Below, piece by piece: positions 13,595 to 18,616 of a stretch of DNA of 18,616 nt. This DNA comes from CAZFMJ01 sp964520045 (lineage in GTDB: Bacteria > Elusimicrobiota > Elusimicrobia > Elusimicrobiales > CAZFMJ01), in assembly GCA_964520045.1 (NCBI GenBank), contig CAZFMJ010000057.1, positions 1-18,616 of the forward strand, written 5' to 3'. Position numbers and translations under genes: made by a program. How positions within the stretch are numbered: position 1 is the stretch's first letter; the number at the start of each line of letters is the position of its first letter. The notes beneath the pieces are model-generated. The model was given only the letters and a program-made list of their open reading frames with translations. It made no database searches and was not told where the DNA came from.

Positions 13595-14998
13595 ATGAAC
13601 ACTGCAATTAAACTGATTTTTATCTGCGCCATGGCTGTCATGCCCGCGCCGCAGGCAAATGCCAAGGTTCCTAAACTGCCCAAACCGGAGAAACTGGAAT
13701 TTAATCCGCCCAAAGGCTCAAGAATAAAACTGGACAACGGTTTGATCATATATATGCTTGAGGACCATTCCCTGCCGTCTATCCGGCTTGGAGCGGTGAT
13801 CCGCGCGGGGTCGATGTACGACCCGAAAGAAAAAATCGGTCTTGCCAGGCTTGCCGGCAAAACCATGCGCTACGGCGGAACCTCAAAATATCCGGCCGAC
13901 GCCATGAGCGAAATCCTTGAAAATCTCGGCGCGTCGGTCGAGACTTCCATTAATTTTGAGTCGGGTTCGGCTGATATGTTCTGCCTTTCAAGGGATTTTG
14001 ACAGGGTCTTCGACATATTTGCGGACGTGCTGAAAAATCCCGCTTTTGACAAAGACAAGGTAGACATAAAAAGGCATGAAATGCTCGAGATGATAAACAG
14101 AAGAAACGACGACCCGCAGGAAATGGCCTTCAGGGAAGCGACCCGCGCATTCTACGGCGCCGGCCACCCCTACGGCTGGAGACAGGAAAAATCCACCGTG
14201 GAAAACATAACAAGGGACGACCTTCCGGCTTTTCACTCAAGATATTACAAGCCCAATGCGGTAATGCTCATAGCCTCCGGCGATTTTAAAAGCGCGGAGA
14301 TGGAATCAAAAATAAGGGAGAAATTCGCGGACTGGCAGAAACAGCCCCTTGACCTGCCCAATATAGCGCCTGTTTCTCCGCCTAAAGACCGCGCGGTGTA
14401 CGCCGTTGAAAAAGATATACCCCAGCCGGTGATAATAATAACGCAGAAAGGAATTATGCGCCATGACCCGGGATATTTCAATCTGGAAACAGCCGACACT
14501 ATTCTGGGCACAGGACTGGATTCAAGGCTCTACAGCGAAATACGCTCAAGAAGAGGCCTTGCCTATTACGCATACAGCGGTTATACCCTTTTGCAGGATT
14601 ACGGAATGATATACGCCGCATGCGGAACAAATCCGCAGTCGGCGGGACAGGTTATCGAAGAACTGCTCCGCCAGTTTGCCCTGCTCAAAACAGAGCCCGT
14701 CGCGCATGAGGAATTGATCAGGGCGAAAGCCGGCATAATAAATTCCTTTGTGTTTAAATTCAAAACCGCGGACAAGACGATAACCGAACGCGCCATGAAC
14801 GAATATTACGGCTATGCCCCCGATTATCTGGACACTTATCTTGATAAAATACGGGAGGTGACGGAAAACAGCATACTCACCGTCATGAATAAAACGCTTA
14901 CCCCCGGCTCGGCCATGATATTCGCGGTGGGGAACCACAAAAATTTCGACAAGCCCCTTTCCGCGTTCGGAGAAGTAAAAACCCTGACGCCGGACTAA
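13595..14998 (+). CDS. M16 family protease homologue, zinc site lost
   Basis: 467 residues with a signal peptide (cleavage near ANA, residue 23). The fold is that of M16: LDNGLIIYMLEDHSLPSIRLGAVIRAGSMYDP aligns with the opening strands. Where the partner has GLAHLFEHM this protein has GLARLAGKTM (about 83-91), so both histidines and the glutamate are replaced and it cannot bind the catalytic zinc. The C-terminal half keeps SRLYSEIRSRRGLAYYAYSGY, which carries the Arg/Tyr pair used by inactive M16B subunits to hold the substrate backbone. It is therefore the likely regulatory or substrate-binding partner of the upstream gene, from which it is 153 bases away. The Shine-Dalgarno is GGAG at 13582-13585. 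The gene ends at a terminator shared with the converging gene. Confidence 0.9.
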   Translation: MNTAIKLIFICAMAVMPAPQANAKVPKLPKPEKLEFNPPKGSRIKLDNGLIIYMLEDHSLPSIRLGAVIRAGSMYDPKEKIGLARLAGKTMRYGGTSKYPADAMSEILENLGASVETSINFESGSADMFCLSRDFDRVFDIFADVLKNPAFDKDKVDIKRHEMLEMINRRNDDPQEMAFREATRAFYGAGHPYGWRQEKSTVENITRDDLPAFHSRYYKPNAVMLIASGDFKSAEMESKIREKFADWQKQPLDLPNIAPVSPPKDRAVYAVEKDIPQPVIIITQKGIMRHDPGYFNLETADTILGTGLDSRLYSEIRSRRGLAYYAYSGYTLLQDYGMIYAACGTNPQSAGQVIEELLRQFALLKTEPVAHEELIRAKAGIINSFVFKFKTADKTITERAMNEYYGYAPDYLDTYLDKIREVTENSILTVMNKTLTPGSAMIFAVGNHKNFDKPLSAFGEVKTLTPD

Positions 14999-15004
14999 AA
15001 TAAA

Positions 15005-15031
15005 AATCCGCCCAGCAAAGCGGGGCGGATT
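15005..15031. terminator. terminator between two converging genes
   Basis: Perfect 9-bp stem AATCCGCCC (15005-15013) with GGGCGGATT (15023-15031) and a 9-base loop. On the minus strand it is followed by TTTTTATTTTAG, a good U-tract, so it chiefly ends the minus-strand gene at 15058-15453. It may also stop transcription of the M16 gene ending at 14998. Confidence 0.8.
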
Positions 15032-15057
15032 CCACCCGCAGAATCAGGGTTTGCAGT

Positions 15058-15453
15058 TCAACCTTCTCCTACCTGTTGTTCAACCCATTGAGGCAGATAT
15101 TCGTCCTGTTTATCGGCAAATTTGGGACTTTGCCAAATTACCGCATGGGCCATCTCGTGCGCAATTTGGCTTGAATAGACTTCGCCTGAGACCATGATAG
15201 TGTTGTCGCCTGGAAGGTAAATCAGGGGCGCAGCCCTGCCGCCGCCGAACAATTCAAGCATCGTCCGGGAAACCGACTTGATTCTTGGCTTAGCCACGGT
15301 AGATGGAGCCACTCCCAGCACTCCGCATACCTTTTCCCACAGTATACTGTATTCGGTTTTTGCCGCATCGCTGTTGAATTCAGTCATCTGCCGGCTGTAA
15401 CAATACTGCCACCCCAGGATAACTGCCGCCGCAATTATTATTGTTTTCTTCAT
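15058..15453 (-). CDS. small exported protein with an HExxH zinc-protease motif
   Basis: 131 residues. The N-terminus MKKTIIIAAAVILGWQYCYS is a signal peptide or membrane anchor. Near the C-terminus HEMAH (residues 99-103) matches HExxH, in the context SSQIAHEMAHAVIW, which also fits the surrounding bulky/uncharged pattern. E125 in LPQWVEQQVG, about 22 residues later, could be the third zinc ligand of a gluzincin. The domain is very small, as in minimal M48- or M78-like peptidases that sit in the cell envelope; the family is not certain. A segment FGGGRAAPLIYLPGDNTIMVSG may form the edge strand. SD GGGGGAG lies just upstream of the ATG, next to a run of seven C on the plus strand. A strong terminator follows. 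Role unknown; the neighbouring M16 pair is also envelope proteolysis. Confidence 0.75.
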   Translation of the reverse strand: MKKTIIIAAAVILGWQYCYSRQMTEFNSDAAKTEYSILWEKVCGVLGVAPSTVAKPRIKSVSRTMLELFGGGRAAPLIYLPGDNTIMVSGEVYSSQIAHEMAHAVIWQSPKFADKQDEYLPQWVEQQVGEG

Positions 15454-15738
15454 AACTCCCCCCCTTTTTTGCTCCCCTTATTAATATAGCAGACCACGTC
15501 CCGCGTACACAGTGCCATATGGCCTATGCCGCCGCAAAAAAAGACCTATTTTGCTTTAGGCCGTACGGGAATGCAGTTCCTGAACCAGTTTTTAAATTTA
15601 GCAGAATCAGCCCCCCATGGCTGCGTCCCGCATCCGCGGACAGGCTATTAAACCGCTTTATCCCAACGCGCCCCGCCGGCAGTTAAAAATGACAGCAAGC
15701 TCTACGAACTGCCGGCGCTTATTGATGCCGTCAGAACC

Positions 15739-15814
15739 GGAAACCGCGTTTCGCGGGTAAAAACAATTTTAGGGGAAATGGTTGAAGGAAAATAGAAGAA
15801 CCGGCTTTACCTGC
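15739..15814 (+). repeat. direct repeat copy 1 (76 bp)
   Basis: About 90% identical to 18412-18488, with seven substitutions and one 1-base indel. It contains the hairpin CCGCG-TTT-CGCGG followed by GTAAAAA. In one frame it encodes KPRFAGKNNFR with a TGA at the same place in both copies; the silent differences (AAA/AAG, AAC/AAT) favour that frame, so it may be the 3' end of a gene. The rest of the gap 15454-15857 shows no gene I can support. A 55-codon frame from about 15522 to 15690 is not convincing. Confidence 0.75.
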
Positions 15815-15857
15815 GCATACGCCGGCTCAAATATGATAGAATCTAGGACGGCAGAAG

Positions 15858-15894
15858 GGGCAGTTAGCTCAGCGGAAGAGCATTCGCCTCACAC
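15858..15894 (+). tRNA. 5' half of tRNA-Val (CAC), broken in the anticodon loop
   Basis: Acceptor strand GGGCAGT (15858-15864), T8 and A9, D arm GCTC-AGCGGAA-GAGC, A26, anticodon stem TTCGC and loop CTCACAC, giving anticodon CAC (Val) with U33 and A37. The next bases should be GCGAA but are CCAGTC. No 3' half (T arm, or ACTGCCC acceptor strand) is found downstream in the window. A -10-like TATGAT lies at 15832-15837. This is a truncated tRNA gene, probably an integration junction. Confidence 0.75.
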
Positions 15895-16036
15895 CCAGTC
15901 CTGAAATTTTGCGGAAGTTTGGCCGGTGTTGTTCCCCGACGAGAAATCCCAAAAACCCCAATTTCCATTTTGCCTGTTTTTGCCCCTGGAGTTGCACCAA
16001 AAGTTGCACCACTTTCCAACACGCAAATATCTTGGC

Positions 16037-16069
16037 TTTCTGTCAGAAATAGTATATCCTTTTCTGACA
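16037..16069. promoter_or_regulatory. operator-like repeats upstream of the DUF6088-like fragment
   Basis: TTTCTGTCAGAAA (16037-16049) is a palindrome, and TTCTGACA recurs at 16062-16069. They bracket a TATATC -10-like stretch, just before the ATG at 16081. Antitoxin genes of this type are often self-regulated by such sites. Confidence 0.5.
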
Positions 16070-16080
16070 AACTAAACGCT

Positions 16081-16203
16081 ATGAACTCCGTTCAAAAAAA
16101 CATTCTTGCCCGTATGCGGAAACTGGGTGCGGGGAAAATCCACATTAGCAAAGATTTTCTCGAGCTCGGCTCCCGAGCGGCGGTTGATCAAGCTTTGGGA
16201 TGA
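16081..16203 (+). pseudogene. N-terminal fragment of a DUF6088 / AbiEi-like antitoxin gene
   Basis: 40 codons from the ATG at 16081: MNSVQKNILARMRKLGAGKI, then HISKDFLELGSRAAVDQALG, ending in a TGA. This is the opening winged-helix of DUF6088-type proteins (ILxRxRRLGxGKVxxxKDFLxLGSRAAVDxAL...), which in full continue RLVKxGxIRRxxRGLY. Here the frame stops at that point, so about four fifths of the gene is gone. In other genomes such genes pair with an AbiEii-type nucleotidyltransferase; none is seen here. The fragment and its operator probably arrived as a unit and were cut at 16203. Confidence 0.65.
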
Positions 16204-16285
16204 CCTATTTTTGCAGAATTTCTCGGAATGATTCTGGACTGCATGTGGAACCACGTGCCTATCTTTGTTCATAACAATACCTCCA

Positions 16286-16759
16286 TTAAATCTCAAAATT
16301 TTCGCAAAGTCTTTCAAACTCAGATTTATCTAAAACGCCCTCACTTGCAGCCATCTTCAAAATAGTTTTTGTGTCCAACAAATTCGCCGTTCCAATGGCG
16401 CTAACAACTTCTTTCTTCACCGCTTTTTCATCTGATGCCACAATCCATTTACGATTACACCCGACCGCCATGCAGGCCGATTCCCCGTTGCCAAACCGCT
16501 TTCTATACTTGGCATAAAGCTCCATTTCTGCCATGTCGGTAATTTCCAATTCCTTAAGCCATTTTAATTTCAAAGCTTTGCGCAGTCGTACTCGCTGATT
16601 TCTGCGGTGAACCTCGCTGTTTACATCTCCTGGCATCCAAAACTCATATTTGTTCAGTTTGGGTAGAATATCGATGCAATTCATGTTCAACAAATTAATG
16701 AGCACATTCGCATCTAAAGCCACTGACTGATTTTTTTGTCGCCGATGGACTAGTTTCAT
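16286..16759 (-). CDS. PIN-domain protein, probable ribonuclease toxin
   Basis: 157 residues from the ATG at 16759; a GTG at 16792 would overlap the upstream gene by 23 bases. The four acidic residues of a PIN nuclease can be placed: D16 in ALDANVLINLL, E49 in VNSEV, E93 in GNGESACMAVG, and D110 in IVASDEKAV. PIN proteins cut RNA using metal ions and are the commonest bacterial toxins (VapC type). The mid-section is basic (RRNQRVRLRKALKLKWLK), as if to bind RNA. It starts ten bases after the stop of the Xre-ImmA/IrrE gene, and both share one promoter, so the upstream protein is the likely antitoxin and regulator. The usual VapB partner is absent. Confidence 0.82.
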   Translation of the reverse strand: MKLVHRRQKNQSVALDANVLINLLNMNCIDILPKLNKYEFWMPGDVNSEVHRRNQRVRLRKALKLKWLKELEITDMAEMELYAKYRKRFGNGESACMAVGCNRKWIVASDEKAVKKEVVSAIGTANLLDTKTILKMAASEGVLDKSEFERLCENFEI

Positions 16760-16769
16760 ATCTTCCCAT

Positions 16770-18023
16770 TCAGTCAGCAGTTTTCTTAACACCCGTCATC
16801 TTTTTGAGAACCCGCCTTAACTGCGTAGAATCGACCTCAATCATTACCATTAATTCTTCAAGTCGCTTTAGAGAAATTATGTCTTGGCGGTAAGCATCAA
16901 TCCCAAGGCAAAAAAACCGAACAGCGAAGTCATGGGACTCAAATTTTCTTTCGGCTGCAGAATCTGCCAACTTAACATTAATAATACGCCGCAACGTATT
17001 TGCCTCCTCTTTTTTTGAAAGCAAATCATGGCATTCATCCTTGCTAATAATGCCTAGATTCTGTAGCCGGTATACTACGGCATCCCAGCTTACCCCATAA
17101 TGATGCTGCAAATGTACCACATCATATAATTGAATCTCAACTGCTTTTGCAGACCTACGCTGTTCCGCTATATGCGGCTTCTCCTTTCCCGCTCCGGCAA
17201 TGGATAAGTATGTTCTGGTAGACCCGGTTTTCCCTAAACTCTGGAAAAATTCCTCAACACCAGCCTTGGGAAGCAAAAACGCAGCTGCAAAAGCATTGGC
17301 GCGGATCTCAACAAGGTCCTTGCCTGCCTGAATATTGCTGACCAAGAAAGCGCGAGATCTATCCACAAGCACATGACAATATTCATGAGCAAGAGTAAAA
17401 GCATGCCTAGACGCATGGTGTTTGGGATTGACCAATATTGATAGACCTATTTGATCATCGCCCATGAATATTCCTGAAATATCCTCATCCATGTCGATAT
17501 CGAGCACTCTAACGCCCTGAATCTCCAGAAGTTCTGCTATGTCTTTAATTGGGCGAGTACCTAATTGAAGCCGCTGTCGCTCGTTTTCAGCAATCTTTTG
17601 TCCAAATTCTATCGCTTCCCAGACATTTTTGGGCTCAGGAAGATCATATTTAACTGGATGCTTGAACTTGGAATCCAAACTTAACAGCTTTTCCAACTGC
17701 GAATACTCTTTTAGCAACTTAATATGCGTATCAAGCATTGTTTTGCTGATTTTTTGTTTTAATTCCTCCTTAATACGGAAGGAAACTGCAACAGCCACAC
17801 GATCATGTTCCTTTTCGGAAACAAAAAAATCCCCAACATCTCTGCCATAAAATTTAGCGAGTTTTTCTAGTTGCACGGTATTAATAGTGCGACTGCCGGA
17901 TTCCACTAGTGCTATGGCAGTTCTGGAAATACCCAATGCGACAGCAGCAGACTCTTGCGTAATCTGCTTGGTTTCCCTGATATGTTTTAACCTTTGCCCC
18001 AATTCTTTCGGAGTTAAAGCCAT
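16770..18023 (-). CDS. Xre-family HTH fused to an ImmA/IrrE metallopeptidase (COG2856)
   Basis: 417 residues. The N-terminus is an Xre helix-turn-helix (about 7-62: LGQRLKHIRETKQITQESAAVALGISRTAIALVESG). After a linker comes the ImmA/IrrE zinc peptidase with HEYCH at 213-217 (AFTLAHEYCHVLVD) and a third ligand E239 in VEIRANAFAAAFLLP. ImmA and IrrE cleave repressors in mobile elements and in DNA-damage response. The C-terminal 150 residues continue with helices (LQHHYGVSWDAVVYRLQNLGII and so on) common in the family. Strong SD AGGAGA and a consensus promoter with a palindrome on the -35 suggest self-repression. It precedes the PIN gene, so it may bind or control the toxin. Codon use and AT content differ from the housekeeping block, in keeping with transfer. 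Confidence 0.92.
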   Translation of the reverse strand: MALTPKELGQRLKHIRETKQITQESAAVALGISRTAIALVESGSRTINTVQLEKLAKFYGRDVGDFFVSEKEHDRVAVAVSFRIKEELKQKISKTMLDTHIKLLKEYSQLEKLLSLDSKFKHPVKYDLPEPKNVWEAIEFGQKIAENERQRLQLGTRPIKDIAELLEIQGVRVLDIDMDEDISGIFMGDDQIGLSILVNPKHHASRHAFTLAHEYCHVLVDRSRAFLVSNIQAGKDLVEIRANAFAAAFLLPKAGVEEFFQSLGKTGSTRTYLSIAGAGKEKPHIAEQRRSAKAVEIQLYDVVHLQHHYGVSWDAVVYRLQNLGIISKDECHDLLSKKEEANTLRRIINVKLADSAAERKFESHDFAVRFFCLGIDAYRQDIISLKRLEELMVMIEVDSTQLRRVLKKMTGVKKTAD

Positions 18024-18071
18024 TTAATTTCTCCTAGGTGCAGAACTCTTTTGCTGTCCTATCTTATTGAT

Positions 18072-18109
18072 AGTATACCAGATGGTAACGCAATTGTCAA
18101 TACTTGACA
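18072..18109 (-). promoter_or_regulatory. promoter and palindromic operator of the Xre-PIN unit
   Basis: Minus strand: TTGACA (18100-18095), 17-base spacer, TATACT (18077-18072). The -35 is half of the perfect palindrome TGTCAATACTTGACA (18095-18109). A repressor on this site would block RNA polymerase; the Xre domain of the gene below is the obvious candidate. Confidence 0.8.
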
Positions 18110-18571
18110 TAAATGTTACAAAATCAGCGAATTGCGGCGGTGATGTTTTGATGTGATTCCACTTATCTAAATCATCCAGCAACCTTTCCCGCGGAACTAA
18201 TAGTAGTGCTGTCACATAAATCTATAGTTTTTTGTGACAAAAGTTAAGCGCAATATTACCAAAAATACTTATTTTATAAAACTATTTTTGATTTTCACCT
18301 TTTGTTTCGTTAATTTACAAGATAGAAGTCCCCCCCCCTTCAAAACCACTCTCGCATGCACAAAACAAGAACTGGCCGCGCCCGGGGACAAGCCGTTGCC
18401 GTTCATGAATTGGAAGCCGCGTTTCGCGGGTAAAAATAATTTTAGGGAAAATGATTGAAGAAAAAATAGAAGAAACAGCTTTACCTGCCCCCCCCGCTTC
18501 TTGACTAAAACGCCGCCTTATACATAGGGCTCACTGAAAAAAGATTTTTTATTTGAAATCACGTCGGAAAA
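18110..18571. other. AT-rich gap with gene debris; no supported gene
   Basis: A 63-codon minus frame (18024-18215) reads plausibly in part (RERLLDDLDKWNHIK, PPQFADFVTFM) but crosses the promoter and is probably a remnant. A plus frame to 18458 ends in the same KPRFAGKNNFR segment as the repeat at 15739. Runs of nine C (18330-18338) and eight C (18488-18495) occur. Confidence 0.4.
18412..18488 (+). repeat. direct repeat copy 2
   Basis: Second copy of the 76-bp sequence at 15739-15814, same orientation, about 90% identical. It is followed by a run of eight C and then unrelated sequence. The two copies bracket the tRNA fragment, the DUF6088 fragment and the PIN/Xre pair. Confidence 0.75.
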
Positions 18572-18616
18572 ATGGGAAAATATAGGCATATAACCGCTGT
18601 AAAAATGCACGGAAAA
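18572..18616 (+). CDS. possible start of a gene cut by the window edge
   Basis: ATG at 18572 opens a frame of 15 codons to the edge, MGKYRHITAVKMHGK. It has no convincing Shine-Dalgarno. Too short to identify. Confidence 0.2.
   Translation, partial: MGKYRHITAVKMHGK

Noticed and set aside
15864..16070. 68-codon minus frame as an intact gene
   Set aside because: Its end (ANALPLS) is only the antisense of the tRNA and its start covers the DUF6088 operator; at most the middle is an integrase tail remnant.
15858..16300. tRNA with a group I intron
   Set aside because: No 3' half of the tRNA is found downstream in the window, and no intron core was recognised.
18024..18215. 63-codon minus frame as an antitoxin upstream of the Xre gene
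   Set aside because: It runs through the consensus promoter and operator, has no ribosome site, and its start is not supported.

Overview
The window looks like a chromosome segment from a Gram-negative (diderm), probably uncultured bacterium. Evidence for an outer membrane is the LptE-like lipoprotein, MurJ and several proteins with Sec or lipoprotein signals. Gene content and style (pilin-like remnant, small secreted proteins, GreA/B-like factor, paired M16 proteases) recall Elusimicrobiota, but that placement is inference.

Layout. (1) 1-3475, accessory: the 5' part of a group IIC intron runs off the left edge on the minus strand, next to a decayed pilin-like gene. Then come a Fic protein gene coupled to a small unexplained open frame, a possible small RNA with promoter and terminator, a secreted protein of unknown function, and an intergenic stretch of palindromic repeats. 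(2) 3476-14998, housekeeping: GreA/B-like factor, leuS, lptE-like, holA, rpsT (opposite strand), murJ, a short uvrC, and two M16 proteases, one with an intact zinc site and one without. lptE/holA and uvrC/M16 each overlap by 4 bases (ATGA). (3) 15058-18616, accessory: a small secreted HExxH protein, the 5' half of a tRNA-Val broken in the anticodon loop, an N-terminal fragment of a DUF6088-like gene with its operator, then a two-gene PIN plus Xre-ImmA/IrrE unit that resembles a toxin-antitoxin pair. A 76-bp direct repeat brackets most of this last segment.

The most unusual signal is in region 2. Nearly every intergenic gap longer than about 100 bp carries short degenerate tandem repeats with a 7-base period (GACGGTA, CTGGTGA or GGCTGAA families). 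These often sit at gene 3' ends, sometimes as inverted pairs that can form long hairpins, and in holA and murJ they supply the last codons and the stop codon. Two genes (greA/B-like and rpsT) have promoters placed so that transcription should begin at or next to the start codon, implying leaderless mRNAs.
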